A stretch of DNA of 47,285 bases from JAZKFR01 sp040386295 (GCA_040386295.1 JAZKFR010000065.1:1-47285); one strand, 5' to 3'; positions 1 to 9,707 are shown, numbered from the stretch's first letter. A program made the numbers and translations. Notes: generated from the letters alone by a model not told the origin.

Positions 1-699
1 AACGACCGCATTATTGACGCCACCAGCCGAATCTAGGAAGTGACTAGGGTTGTAATCTTGGCCGCACTGACTTGCCGCATTCCGACTTCTCTGCTGGCCA
101 GGCAAGGGTGCGCCCGGTGCAAAAATGACCGCAACAACTTGGCTACCGGGCGTATCGCCTGCCAGAACCGTAACCCCATCCTCAGCCAGAATACGAAACT
201 GACCAATCGTGTCGCGGTTAAGTAGGTCGGCCTTAGGATTATTTTTGTAACTCCCCGAAACGGCGTACCACAGGCAATTACCGCTACCGTCCATTAGCGG
301 GGGCAATTTCAAAGAAAACCAAGGCAGTTGTCCGATCGCAGAAACCTCTTGCGTCCCACAACTAGGCCTTTCCTGCCCTTCGCGACCCATGTCACCAATA
401 TCGGGGCAAGGCAAATGCCCGGGCACAAAAAACTTCGTTTGCGCAGTCGGTGGATCCGGTGGCGTCGGTGGAGTGGGCAAGTCCTTCTCAGGAAAAGTCA
501 AAGCGTAAGCAATCAACGCCGTTTTCGCTTCTGCCAGCGCCTGCGCTGTCAGCTTATCTCGATCAGTACGAGTACGATTATTGCTGTTCAAATCAGACAA
601 AAAAACATAGCTAAAGCCAAGCAGCATAATCCCGAGCAAAACCAACAAGGCCAAACCCTGTTGCGCCGGTCGGCCAGGTAAATTAGCGCCGTGCTTCAT
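1..699 (-). CDS. Minor pilin / pseudopilin-like protein, partial (runs off left edge)
   Basis: An open frame runs without a stop from ATG at 699 to the window edge (233 codons, no C-terminus). The start overlaps the preceding gene's stop by 17 bases, as expected for the last visible gene of the pilus operon. After a short basic leader, residues about 13-35 (QQGLALLVLLGIMLLGFSYV) form one hydrophobic helix following a Gly, resembling prepilins of the PilX or GspK kind. The usual Glu at mature position 5 is absent (Val), as in GspK-type pseudopilins. The exported part has a Pro-rich stretch (about 75-88) and several Cys. I infer a minor, tip-associated pilin processed by prepilin peptidase. The exact family is not recognised. 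The plus-strand frames over this area are its shadows. Confidence 0.72.
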   Translation of the reverse strand, partial: MKHGANLPGRPAQQGLALLVLLGIMLLGFSYVFLSDLNSNNRTRTDRDKLTAQALAEAKTALIAYALTFPEKDLPTPPTPPDPPTAQTKFFVPGHLPCPDIGDMGREGQERPSCGTQEVSAIGQLPWFSLKLPPLMDGSGNCLWYAVSGSYKNNPKADLLNRDTIGQFRILAEDGVTVLAGDTPGSQVVAVIFAPGAPLPGQQRSRNAASQCGQDYNPSHFLDSAGGVNNAVV

Positions 700-1174
700 C
701 GCGGCCAGCTTTCGTATGGATCACGATCTTCCCGCCCTCAAGCAGATCGCGCGACGCCCCACTATTACGGTTTACCGTCTCGCCCACACGCACCCCACTC
801 TTCGCTAGCTCGCTGGTTTGAATAAAAATCTCGCCGGGCTTGACGTTACTAGTACTCACCGAGACACCGCTAGGCGATTCGTGCTCGTTTTGCGCAACGC
901 CATTGAGCCAAGTCGTTCTTTTGCCGCTGCTGCGCACGACCACACCATTGATTGTGATTTTTGCATCTTCGATGATGCCGAGTTTATTACCCGTATTGCT
1001 TTGTCGTTGGTAATCGAGTGATTGGCGACGCTCTGGGGTAAAAAACAAGCGCCCGAGGGGCTCTTCTGCTGCTACTGGGCTAGGCGACAACAACGACCCT
1101 AGCGATAGAAACAGCGCCCAGAACACACGCTGGCTCCGGTAGAAAATGGGTTCTAGCCTTGATCTTGGCTTCAT
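683..1174 (-). CDS. Pilus operon periplasmic protein, MshK/PilP-like position
   Basis: This 163-residue protein starts at ATG 1174, which overlaps the upstream TGA (ATGA) and follows an AGGTGA ribosome-binding site. A longer reading from 1201 is less likely because it would overlap the upstream gene further. An N-terminal hydrophobic segment ending near PVAAEE looks like a signal peptide. The mature start, LGRLFFTPERRQSLD, is a motif I associate with small periplasmic proteins encoded in beta-proteobacterial type IV pilus or type II secretion clusters. The rest predicts a small beta-rich domain (ITINGVVVRSSG...TTWLNGV). By position it would be MshK- or PilP-like, linking inner-membrane assembly proteins to the secretin. 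That role is inferred from context only. Confidence 0.7.
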   Translation of the reverse strand: MKPRSRLEPIFYRSQRVFWALFLSLGSLLSPSPVAAEEPLGRLFFTPERRQSLDYQRQSNTGNKLGIIEDAKITINGVVVRSSGKRTTWLNGVAQNEHESPSGVSVSTSNVKPGEIFIQTSELAKSGVRVGETVNRNSGASRDLLEGGKIVIHTKAGRDEARR

Positions 1175-1770
1175 TTCTTCACCTCGCGCAAGGTAATCCA
1201 ATCAATTTGGCAGCTCGCCTGAAGCTGGGCAGCGTGGCTGGCGCGCTCTGCGTCGGTGGCGTTCAAGCGACTGATATTACATTGTTTTATTTGGATCAGG
1301 GCCTGCGCCCGAGCACGTAAATCGGCTAATAAACGCGTTAAATCTTCTTCATGCAGAAGCTGCACTTTTAAGTTCATGGTGCTGGCGTAAAAAAGAATTT
1401 TGTTTTCTACGCCGACATCCAGCACGCGTTGCGGCAAAAACTCGTATTGCAGATCGATCAAACGTCGCTGATCACGAATCTCTTTGAGCAACTCGACCCA
1501 CTCTAAACGCTGCTCTTCCCCCACCACACCGCGTTGCACTAAGGTACCGAAGGCGGCAGATTTCTGCTTTATTTCTTTTTCTTCGTCGCGCACCTGCTTA
1601 AGCCTACCTACCTGCTCGCTGCGTTCACTGGCAGCAGCCTGCTCTAGACTGAGCGCGATGTTTTTCTGTCCAAACAAAAAGAAACTAGAAACTAGGCCAA
1701 AGAGCAGCACAGCAAAAAAGCCAAAAAAACTCAGGCGCATACTTGAAAGATCGGCTCTACTCAGCTTCAT
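1171..1770 (-). CDS. MshJ/PilO-like inner-membrane pilus assembly protein
   Basis: 199 residues. A short cytoplasmic N-terminus is followed by one membrane helix (about 14-33, FFGFFAVLLFGLVSSFFLFG) and then a charged coiled-coil-prone stretch rich in Glu, Lys and Gln (about 40-110). This layout (one TM, coiled coil, small periplasmic domain) is that of PilO/GspM/MshJ proteins, which pair with PilN-like partners in the alignment subcomplex. Its ATG overlaps the upstream stop in an ATGA, and its own stop overlaps the next start the same way, so translation is probably coupled. Sequence similarity alone would not be decisive, and the assignment rests on topology plus operon position. Confidence 0.72.
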   Translation of the reverse strand: MKLSRADLSSMRLSFFGFFAVLLFGLVSSFFLFGQKNIALSLEQAAASERSEQVGRLKQVRDEEKEIKQKSAAFGTLVQRGVVGEEQRLEWVELLKEIRDQRRLIDLQYEFLPQRVLDVGVENKILFYASTMNLKVQLLHEEDLTRLLADLRARAQALIQIKQCNISRLNATDAERASHAAQLQASCQIDWITLREVKK

Positions 1771-3344
1771 GACGCGTCTTTCTGAGCAATTTTGCGACTG
1801 ATGCGCACGCTGAAGCTTCTCGGCTTGCCTTCGTCTAGCGCGGTGTCAGTCGCCTTAAGTGATTTGCCAGACTCGACGTCAAAAGGCCTTTGCAATACCA
1901 CGACGGGCGCTTGCGCACGCTCTTCCAGAGCATCGATAAACTGTTGAAAAGCAGTCAAAATTTGGCGCGGTGTGCTTTTAGCAGGCTTACTAGGCTTACT
2001 CTCAGGCAGCTTCAGCATGCCAGAAATGACAGCGCTCTCAAGCATGGCTGGCGCTTCCCGCAGCAAGAGTGGGCGCGTCTGAGCGTTACTCGGCAATTCG
2101 CTGACGGCAGCACCAAGCTGCCAATCGATCTCCTCTAACTCAACAGAAGGCGAGCTTTGTAAGGCTCGGCTAATGGCTTGGTAGAGATCATCGGGTACGA
2201 CGTTGTTGCGTTCCAATTCAGCGTAACGATTCATCACCCGGCGCAAAGTCTCGTTGTCTGTTTGAATCGGCGGGAAGGTTTTAGCAATTTCTTCGTAACG
2301 CTGCTTAGCCGTGCGCGCGTCGATTTTAAGCAGCTCGGTCGCTTGCTTGATGCGATCAGTTTCGTACAGCTGATAGGCGGAAAAAGCCAGGCTCGCGATC
2401 AAGCCCAGCACGCTGGCTCGATAGAGGCCACTGCGCACCTGCCAGAGATGGTATTCGTGCCGCTGACTTTCGTTAGCAAACTGGGGCAAAGACGGCGTAG
2501 TCGCCAGCAGATGTAAAAATAGCGGCTCACAGAGCAAATCTTGTAACTGCGTTTTCAGGCCGATTTTGCGTGTGCAAACGTCTAAGCTCAACACTTTAAA
2601 ATGCAGCGTATCGGTGCTGACGCAGCTCGCCAGCACGGTGTTGAGCGCACTCGGCTGCGCTAGAACGTAGGCGTTAATCGGATGATTCCGCCCAATCATG
2701 CGCTGACTCGATAGGTATTGTTGCAACTTAAGGGCTTCCGCCGCCAACGCTTGCGCAACCCCGGCAATGCTACTGTGATGCAAGGGAGTTAAACGGCTAA
2801 AGCACAATTCCCCATGTTCAAAATAGCTTTGGCGAATGCTTTGATCTTGCACGGTAAGCAACAAACAGCGCGCCTCGTCTATCCCTATTTTTTTAAGCAA
2901 GGCAGAGCCGAGCAAAGGCAAGGAATAAATACCGGAGAAAATGACGCGGGCGTTGCTGATCGCCTTTAACCAAGGCTCGAAAAAAAGATTATTGGTTAAA
3001 GCCGAAAACAACACACGCTCATTTTTACGGCGCGTTTTTTCATAGCCAAGCGAGCGCGCAGAGGTCAGCGTGGCGCTAAAAAACAATTGCCCAAAGCGCC
3101 GCTTGATGAGCATTTGTCGATTAGCACCACGCAAAAACGGGATGCTCTCAATCTGAAAACCCTCTTCGGGGACATTCACCAGAAGCGTGAAGATAGAACG
3201 CGGGGTTTGGCTTAAGTAGGCAGCAAATTTTTGCTGCCCTTCGCTGCTAAATTCAAACTGGCCGTCTCGGTGCAAAACACCAGACTCCCAATGAAAAACA
3301 GTCATTTGATGCGAGCTGAGATAGAGCAGACGACGAATCTTCAT
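1767..3344 (-). CDS. MshI-like / PilM-PilN-type pilus assembly protein
   Basis: 525 residues. The N-terminal half (about 1-290) looks like a cytoplasmic PilM/GspL-type actin-fold domain. One membrane helix follows at about 308-326 (ASVLGLIASLAFSAYQLY), then a periplasmic half with a long helical region (TEL...AKQRYEEIAKTF) and a C-terminal domain. A single polypeptide therefore appears to combine what PilM and PilN do in separate-gene pilus systems, as in GspL or MshI. The gene begins just after mshG (TGA, four bases, ATG) and overlaps the MshJ-like gene by four bases. I infer that it recruits the MshE ATPase/MshG platform to the periplasmic alignment complex. Confidence 0.68.
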   Translation of the reverse strand: MKIRRLLYLSSHQMTVFHWESGVLHRDGQFEFSSEGQQKFAAYLSQTPRSIFTLLVNVPEEGFQIESIPFLRGANRQMLIKRRFGQLFFSATLTSARSLGYEKTRRKNERVLFSALTNNLFFEPWLKAISNARVIFSGIYSLPLLGSALLKKIGIDEARCLLLTVQDQSIRQSYFEHGELCFSRLTPLHHSSIAGVAQALAAEALKLQQYLSSQRMIGRNHPINAYVLAQPSALNTVLASCVSTDTLHFKVLSLDVCTRKIGLKTQLQDLLCEPLFLHLLATTPSLPQFANESQRHEYHLWQVRSGLYRASVLGLIASLAFSAYQLYETDRIKQATELLKIDARTAKQRYEEIAKTFPPIQTDNETLRRVMNRYAELERNNVVPDDLYQAISRALQSSPSVELEEIDWQLGAAVSELPSNAQTRPLLLREAPAMLESAVISGMLKLPESKPSKPAKSTPRQILTAFQQFIDALEERAQAPVVVLQRPFDVESGKSLKATDTALDEGKPRSFSVRISRKIAQKDAS

Positions 3345-3348
3345 CGCA

Positions 3349-4551
3349 TCAGGTCTTCATTTTGCTAATGACATCGTAGATCGGCCCCAAGACAGAGAGC
3401 ATGATCCAGCCCAGCAAACTACCGAGCAGCACGGTCAACATCGGCTCGATCAGTTGCTGTATTTTTTCCACCGATTCTTTGACATCACGGTTATAAAAAT
3501 AGCTCACATTCATCAAGGCATCGTCCAAGGCACCCGTACTTTCGCCAACACGCAACATGCGGATGACTAAAGGCGGAAATAAGGCGACGCTTTTAAACGC
3601 AGCAGTAACGTTTTGTCCTTCGCCGATCAACTGCTCAACACGCTCCAAGCCTTGTCGTATCAAGCGATTGCCCACCACATGTTGGGTGATACGAATCGAC
3701 TCCAAAATGGGAATACCCGAGGCATAAAGTAGGGCAAAAGTATTGGCAAAGCGCGACAAAACAATCTTGCGCAGAATGTTGCCAAGCAAAGGCAACTGAA
3801 GTTTGAGCTGATCAAATTTCAAACGCAGCAGCGGATTGCTATACAGCAGCAACATAAAAACACCGATCAAGGCAGCGGGCGTAAGGAGGAAAAGGTACCA
3901 GTACTCAACCATCTGATCGGAAATAAAAAACAGAATCTGCGTTTGCAACGGCAAAACCTGACCCATATTTTTGACAAACTGTTTCAGCTGCGGCACTAAA
4001 TAAATCATCAAAAAGAAAGTCGCTGCCAGCACGATAAAGCCGACAAAAGCTGGGTACATCACCACTTTTTTAGTTTGCGACGCCAGCTCATCTTCCCACT
4101 TGAGCGATTCGCTAAGATTCTGCAACACCTCAGCCAAGCGGCCACTGGTTTCACCTGCACGAATCAAGCTAATAAACACATTATTAAAGACCGTGCGCTG
4201 CCCTTCCATCGCTTGCGAAAGCGTTTGTCCCCCCTCAATTGACTCGATTAAGCCGGCCACCACCTCACGAAAACGCAAATGTTCCAAACTGTCGCGCAAA
4301 TCGGCCAGGCCTTCAACCAAAGGCACGCCGGCACGCGCTAATTGCTCAAGATGAAAACAAAAATGAATTAACTCGCGGCGCGGCACCCCGCCTGACTTAA
4401 AGGCACCACGCTGATTGAGCAACTCACCCTGCACCAGATCAAGCTCCATACGCTGCAAACGCATGTCGAGATCAGTCAGGTTAAAGGCATCCATTTTTCC
4501 TGACATCATGCGTCCGTCTGGATTCACCGCCTTGTAGGTATAGAGCGGCAT
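3349..4551 (-). CDS. mshG: GspF/PilC-family platform protein, MshG-like
   Basis: 400 residues, the usual length for GspF/PilC/MshG platform proteins. It starts with the hallmark MPLYTYKAVNPDGR and holds two repeats of the T2SSF domain, each followed by membrane helices (about 165-190, 218-240 and 370-392). Conserved pieces include the FCFHLEQLARAGVPLVEGL segment and its second copy, ANTFALLYASGIPILESI. In type IV pili this inner-membrane protein couples the cytoplasmic assembly ATPase to pilin insertion. The start lies four bases after the mshE stop. Specific assignment to MSHA rather than type II secretion comes from the neighbouring MshM/MshN-like genes. Confidence 0.9.
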   Translation of the reverse strand: MPLYTYKAVNPDGRMMSGKMDAFNLTDLDMRLQRMELDLVQGELLNQRGAFKSGGVPRRELIHFCFHLEQLARAGVPLVEGLADLRDSLEHLRFREVVAGLIESIEGGQTLSQAMEGQRTVFNNVFISLIRAGETSGRLAEVLQNLSESLKWEDELASQTKKVVMYPAFVGFIVLAATFFLMIYLVPQLKQFVKNMGQVLPLQTQILFFISDQMVEYWYLFLLTPAALIGVFMLLLYSNPLLRLKFDQLKLQLPLLGNILRKIVLSRFANTFALLYASGIPILESIRITQHVVGNRLIRQGLERVEQLIGEGQNVTAAFKSVALFPPLVIRMLRVGESTGALDDALMNVSYFYNRDVKESVEKIQQLIEPMLTVLLGSLLGWIMLSVLGPIYDVISKMKT

Positions 4552-4555
4552 AAGC

Positions 4556-6265
4556 CTACATCCGATCCGTCAGATCGACGACGCGACCCAGCTCTTCGAT
4601 TGAGGTCGAACCGTCTAAAACACGACGCAATCCGTCATCGGCCAGGGTACGAAACCCTTGTGCGGCAGCCAAGGTACGCATCTCCCGTAGCGTTTTACGC
4701 TGCGCGATCAACTCATCCATGTCCGCGTTGATGCGTAATAACTCCATGATCGCCAAACGTCCGCGATACCCCTGAAACTCGCAACGTTCGCAACCACAAG
4801 GACGATAAATCAAAGGCGGCTCACTCCCCCCCAGCGCTCTGAACAAGCGTATTTCATGCGGCTCGGCTTGGTACGAGGTTTTGCAATGCGGACACAGGTG
4901 ACGCACCAAACGTTGGGCAATAATGCCAATGATATTGCCCGCCATAACGTCCGGCAGGATGCCAATATCGAGCAAGCGTGGAATCGCGCCCATCGCTGAA
5001 TTGGTGTGTAAAGTCGAGAACACTTGGTGCCCGGTCATGGCAGCACGCAACGCCATTTCGGCGGTGTCGGCATCGCGAATTTCGCCGACGAGAATAATGT
5101 CGGGATCTTGCCGCATCATGGAACGAATGCCATTAGCAAAATCGAGCTTGGTCGCTTCAGAGACCGAGGTCTGGCGTACCAAAGCCATCGGATACTCAAC
5201 CGGATCTTCGAGGGTCATGATGTTCAAGCCCTCGTTGCTGATGTGGTTAAGCACAGAGTACAAGGTGGTGGTTTTGCCGCTCCCGGTCGGCCCGGTCATC
5301 AAAATGATGCCTTCCGGGCGAGCGATCATCAGTTTGAGCTGATCCAGTTGATCGTCGTCAAGCCCCAAGCCTTCAAGCGGAACGATGCCTTTTTGCCGAT
5401 CCAGAATACGCAAAACGATGTTCTCACCGTGAATCGTCGGCTGTGACGCCACCCGGAAATCAACTTGACGACCGCGCATATTGAGCGAAATGCGCCCATC
5501 CTGCGGCGCACGCGTTTCGGCAATATTCATCCCGCTCAGCACCTTAATGCGTACCACCATGGCCGACCAATAGGATTGATGCAAAGCGCGAATCTGACGC
5601 AAGATACCGTCGATGCGGTAGCGGATACGCAAAAAACTGCTCTCCGGCTCAAAGTGAATATCGGACGCGTCGCGCTTAACGGCGTCGGTCAAAATTGAAT
5701 CGATCAGTCGCACAACCGGCTGGCTGTACTCGTCGGAAGAAGCCTGTAGTCCACGGAAATCGATTTCACCCGTTTCAATTTCGTGCAGGATGCCGTCGAT
5801 CGACAACTCGTACCCGTAATACTGATCAATCGCCCGGGCAATTTCCGCCTCGCCTGCCAACAGCGTGTCAATCTCAAAGGTATCGTTGTTCAGCGAGCGA
5901 ATTTTATCGAGCGCGACGATGTCGTTGATGTCCGAAATAGCGACGGTCAGACAGGCGCTCTGCTGGTCATAATCCAGCGGCAATAAATGATGGCGTTTAG
6001 CAAAATCACGCGGCACCAATTTCAGCGCAGCCGGATCAACAACGGCGTTTTTGAGATCCACACTGGGCTTGCCCAGACTTTCCGACAGCGCTTCGCGCAG
6101 GGTGGTTTCTGTGACAAACCCGAGCGCAACCAACAGCTTGCCGACGGGTTGATTGGACTTCATCTGCTCTAGCAAAGCGATGCGCAGCTGATCCTCGCTG
6201 AGAATCCCTTTGTTGATCAGAACCTGACCCAGCGGCTGACGGTGTGGCTGATTCTCGGCAGTCAT
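4556..6265 (-). CDS. mshE: Pilus assembly ATPase, GspE/PilB family, MshE-like
   Basis: Hexameric traffic ATPase that powers pilin polymerisation from the cytoplasmic face. I prefer ATG 6265 because AGGTG sits six bases upstream; a GTG at 6274 is the alternative. The product is about 569 residues. It has an N-terminal MshEN/T2SSE-N domain (GQVLINKGILSEDQLRIAL, a c-di-GMP-binding fold in Vibrio MshE), a Walker A GPTGSGKTTT, an Asp box near RQDPDIILVGEIRD (also Walker B), a His box (STLHTNSA) and a tetracysteine zinc site (CPHC...CGCERC). It lies between the MshN-like TPR gene and mshG. Whether the N-terminal domain keeps the c-di-GMP motif was not verified. Confidence 0.92.
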   Translation of the reverse strand: MTAENQPHRQPLGQVLINKGILSEDQLRIALLEQMKSNQPVGKLLVALGFVTETTLREALSESLGKPSVDLKNAVVDPAALKLVPRDFAKRHHLLPLDYDQQSACLTVAISDINDIVALDKIRSLNNDTFEIDTLLAGEAEIARAIDQYYGYELSIDGILHEIETGEIDFRGLQASSDEYSQPVVRLIDSILTDAVKRDASDIHFEPESSFLRIRYRIDGILRQIRALHQSYWSAMVVRIKVLSGMNIAETRAPQDGRISLNMRGRQVDFRVASQPTIHGENIVLRILDRQKGIVPLEGLGLDDDQLDQLKLMIARPEGIILMTGPTGSGKTTTLYSVLNHISNEGLNIMTLEDPVEYPMALVRQTSVSEATKLDFANGIRSMMRQDPDIILVGEIRDADTAEMALRAAMTGHQVFSTLHTNSAMGAIPRLLDIGILPDVMAGNIIGIIAQRLVRHLCPHCKTSYQAEPHEIRLFRALGGSEPPLIYRPCGCERCEFQGYRGRLAIMELLRINADMDELIAQRKTLREMRTLAAAQGFRTLADDGLRRVLDGSTSIEELGRVVDLTDRM

Positions 6266-6281
6266 ATTGGGCACCTAATGA

Positions 6282-7733
6282 TCAAAACTGCCGTAACTCG
6301 GCCAAACGCTTCTCGACGATCTGACGATCAAAATGATCGGCGAAACGCGCGCTTTGCGTGTCGGCAGCACTCAATGCCGCACTGTAGTAGGTCGCGGCCA
6401 GCTTGCTTTGATGCAGCTGATCCAAACTAATGGCCAGATTCAGTAAATAGTCCGCGTTATTAGGCTCAGCCGAATAGGCGTGAAAGTAGGCTTGTTGCGC
6501 GTCACTCCAACGACGTTGATGCGCGTACAAATTGCCCAGGGCAAAGTTCAAGGCGGGCGCATCAGGTTGATTCGTCAATAAAGTTTTAAGCCGACTCTCC
6601 GTCTGCGCTGGATCGCCATAAGCATTGAGGTTGAGCAGACCGGCTTGCGCATTCACTTCGCTCGGATCGGCTTCAAGCACGCGCAGGTAAAGCTCAGCCG
6701 CACGTTCCAACTGGTTCTGACGCAAAGCAACTGCCGCCAAACCGAGCAAAGCATCGATGTTGTTCGCATCGGCACGCAATACCTGGGTGTAGTCTTTGAA
6801 GGCCGCGTCTAATTGACCGCCCTGAAAAAACTCGTAAGCGCGATTGAGTAGCAGATTTGGGCGGGGCGTATTCACCGTCAGCCGAATGGCAGGCGCTGTT
6901 TTAGCCGACGAAGTAAGAGGAGGAGGCGACGATCTGTCGGGCGTCACTGCCTGATTATTCTGATCTAGCGACGTGGCTGGTTTGTCTTGCGCACTCGCCA
7001 ATGAGCGCAAACTGGTACTCAGAATCAAAGGCGGAATGGCTAAATCGGCAGACGACGGTGGCACACTGTTGACGCTGTTGTTTGTCCTGGCAGAACTATC
7101 TGTCGATAGCCCAGGCTCTGATAATCCGGTCATGACTTGAGGTGCCGGTAAGGCGGGGGGGGCAACCGGCTGCCAGCGTAACCAAGCAAACGCCAGCGCC
7201 GCCAAAAGCAGGAGCGCGAGGGGCAACGCCCAGAGCATGTTGGCCTTGGCGTTAAAACCTTGCTTCACAATAAAGGCATTGCGCACGAGCTGACGGTCTT
7301 GCTCGTCTTGCTGCGCAAGCGCTGCGGTCTCACTTGAGGCAAATGAAGGGGACGAATTCAAGCTGATGTGCGTTGTCGTATCTGCTTGTGCGCGCGGAAA
7401 CGGCGTTTCTAAAGCCTTGTCTTTCGCTTTGTCTTTCGCCGGACTGATTCCCCAGTCAAGTTCGAGCCTGGCCGCATCGTGTAAGGGCTTTTTGAGCTGC
7501 GCATCAAAAGGCAAATCCAAGCGCAAAGTTTGGCTATTATCCGGGGCTGCCGCCGCGCCCTGCACCGGCAGCGTCAGCGTGTCATCCTCAAGGGCTAGCG
7601 CGCTCTTGCTGCCCTCTGCCGGTATCGGGTGCTGAGGCTGGCTGCGTACATCGCCCTGAACAGGCTCGCTACGCTCAGTAGCTGAGCGCTTAGCGGCTTC
7701 AGCTCTTTTGAGTGCATCGAGCAACAGGCTCAT
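6282..7733 (-). CDS. mshN: TPR-repeat pilus protein, MshN-like
   Basis: 483 residues. It opens with MSLLLDALKRAEAAK, the N-terminal signature of MshN/GspB-type proteins. A long low-complexity cytoplasmic linker follows, then one membrane helix at about 166-188 (MLWALPLALLLLAALAFAWL), a Ser/Pro/Thr-rich periplasmic linker, and at least four TPR-like repeats from about 290 to the C-terminus (AYEFFQGGQLDAAFKDYTQV; ALLGLAAVALRQNQLERAAE; NFALGNLYAHQRRWSDAQQA). The likely role is a periplasmic scaffold for secretin assembly together with MshM. Its ATG overlaps the mshL stop (ATGA), so the two are probably translationally coupled. Confidence 0.82.
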   Translation of the reverse strand: MSLLLDALKRAEAAKRSATERSEPVQGDVRSQPQHPIPAEGSKSALALEDDTLTLPVQGAAAAPDNSQTLRLDLPFDAQLKKPLHDAARLELDWGISPAKDKAKDKALETPFPRAQADTTTHISLNSSPSFASSETAALAQQDEQDRQLVRNAFIVKQGFNAKANMLWALPLALLLLAALAFAWLRWQPVAPPALPAPQVMTGLSEPGLSTDSSARTNNSVNSVPPSSADLAIPPLILSTSLRSLASAQDKPATSLDQNNQAVTPDRSSPPPLTSSAKTAPAIRLTVNTPRPNLLLNRAYEFFQGGQLDAAFKDYTQVLRADANNIDALLGLAAVALRQNQLERAAELYLRVLEADPSEVNAQAGLLNLNAYGDPAQTESRLKTLLTNQPDAPALNFALGNLYAHQRRWSDAQQAYFHAYSAEPNNADYLLNLAISLDQLHQSKLAATYYSAALSAADTQSARFADHFDRQIVEKRLAELRQF

Positions 7734-9638
7734 GGCATCACGCTCCCCACCTCGTTCGATTTCCCAGCTTTCTCACTGCCCGCGCCAGAGAACCCGGTGA
7801 GAGAGCGCTGCGTTCGGTCAACCTTGTTACTTAGGAAATCTGACTTGGGCACCAGCGAGCGCAGAGAACGAAAGTCCCCGTCCAGACTGGCGTCTTTGAG
7901 CACAATCGGGCGCAAGAAAACGACTAGTTCCGTTTTTCTGCTTTGCTCACGACGCTGTTTGAACAGATTACCGAACAGCGGGATCCCCGAAACACCGGGC
8001 ACCCCGTTGTCTTGTGATTCGATACGTTCCTCGATCAAGCCCCCCATCACAGCGATATTGCCGTTCTCGACACGGATGACAGACTCCATTTCACGCGTGC
8101 GCACTACTGGAATTTTGCTATCAATCGGTTGAATACTGCAGCTGCTAACGCCAAAACCGCAGGGATTCTTCAAAGAAGGATTGGGGTCACTGACAAAGTC
8201 TACGATGCTGGAAATGCTCGGGCGAATGTTCAACATGACGGTATCGGCCTCGTTAATTTGCGGCGTTACATTCATGACAAAACCGACCGGGACAGACTGC
8301 AAGGTGGTCGTAAAGGTTGTCGTCGAGGTATTCGCCGTCGCCGTAGTGTCGGCCTTGACGGTAAAGAACACTTTGTTATCAACAACCTTGAGCACAGCAG
8401 TTTGGTTATTCATGACCGAGAGCTTCGGACTAGACAGAATCTTCACCGTGCCAAAAGCTTCTAACAGCTTAATCTCTGAGGTGAAGTTTCCAGAAGCGGT
8501 GTTTTTATAGCCCAGCGACAGCAAGGTGGCCGGCGCATTAGCATCAACAGCCGCCGTTTGCTTGATCGTAAACCCAGCTTTGCCCAAGGGAATCACGCTC
8601 CAGTCGACGCCTTGTTGAAACTCATCACTCAGGCTTACCTCGGCAACCGTCGCCTCGATCAATACCTGGCGCTTGATGGTAAGCATGATCTGATCAAGAA
8701 ACTGTTGGATTTTTTCATGCTGACGACCCGTCGCGCGGATAGAAATAACGCCCGCTTCAGCATTCACAATGACCGAAGCAGCTTCACGGAAAGTCGTTCG
8801 CCGCACAACCGTACTGCCCGAGTTTTGTAACGAAGCAGGATTGGGACTGCTGGCCAAACTCGCTGCATTCTGCCCACCGCGCGCATTGTTTGCCGGATTA
8901 GCCCCGGTGCCCGTCGTGCTCTGCGTATTGGCTTGTTCGACTACCGTTTCGCTACTTCCGTCAGGCAGAACCTTATCTGTTTCGCGCAACAGATCTTTGA
9001 TGTTTTGTTCCAGCTTGGCCCAGAAATGGTTTTGCGATTTGTTGTCGATGCGGGTCAGCGAGTTATTTGCGCCAGAACCGCCCGTGCTCCCTCCACCAGC
9101 GCTACTCGTACCACTACTCGGCGCACCCGAAGCAACCTGCGTGGTAATCGCCACGCTACCGCTGGTATCTCGCTCCATATTGAGGTAGTCGACAACGTAG
9201 TTATGTAAATAGGGCGTATCGGGCATGACCACCAAGTTACCGCCCTCAAGCTCAAAACGGATATCCGCCTGCTTGGCAATCCGGCTGAGCAATTGCGGCA
9301 AGGTCTGATCAATTGCGTTCAGCGAGATAAGCCCCGTAATGCCCGGATGAATATCGACGTTTAATTTGGCGTCACGCGCCAAGGCGAACAGCAGATCATC
9401 GGCTTTGACGTTATTCACTACGACGCTGTAGGTTTCGCTCTTAGCGCCTGCTTTCGGTTTAGGTAGCGTCACATTTTGNNNNNNNNNNTTGCGCGCGTGG
9501 CGCGAGCTCATCGCTTCTCGCATTGGGCGCAGTGCTATCGATCAGATGCGCCGAAGAGGGTGTTTTTACGGTCGGCGCAGGAACACAAGCGCTCAACAAA
9601 AACAAGGTCAAGAGAACAGGAAAAATTCGTAGGCGCAT
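7730..9638 (-). CDS. mshL: Secretin MshL (PilQ/GspD family lipoprotein), interrupted by assembly gap
   Basis: Outer-membrane pore for the pilus. A run of 10 Ns (9479-9488) breaks the frame. Upstream of it, ATG 9638 opens 50 clean codons encoding a lipoprotein signal with lipobox LSAC (Cys18). Downstream the frame runs to the stop at 7730. The two sides are out of register by one base with exactly 10 Ns, so the real gap length must be a multiple of three. Visible parts are an N-terminal STN-like domain (DDLLFALARDAKLNVDIHPG), Ser/Gly-rich linkers, the secretin core (VLIEATVAEVSLSDEFQQGVDW) and the C-terminal VPGVSGIPLFGNLFK...TELVVFLRPIVL signature. It overlaps mshN by four bases. Confidence 0.9.
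9479..9488. other. Assembly gap (10 Ns) inside mshL
   Basis: Ten undetermined bases. Coding frames on the two sides agree only if the true length is a multiple of three, so 10 is a placeholder rather than a measured size. Confidence 0.97.
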
Positions 9639-9684
9639 ACCGTTTTTCTGTCAAATGGGGTGATGGATAGTAGCATGCTGAACC

Positions 9685-9707
9685 GCTGGCAAATCTGCCG
9701 CGCCAGC
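9685..9707 (-). repeat. Hairpin in the mshM-mshL spacer
   Basis: GCTGGC (9685-9690) and GCCAGC (9702-9707) form a six-pair stem with an 11-base loop, just after the mshM stop and about 50 bases before mshL. No T-tract follows, so it is more likely an mRNA processing or stability element than a terminator. Confidence 0.4.

Noticed and set aside
328..681. Plus-strand open frame of 117 codons at the left end
   Set aside because: It is antisense to the pilin-like gene, has no recognisable protein features, and the minus-strand frame has a coherent pilin N-terminus.
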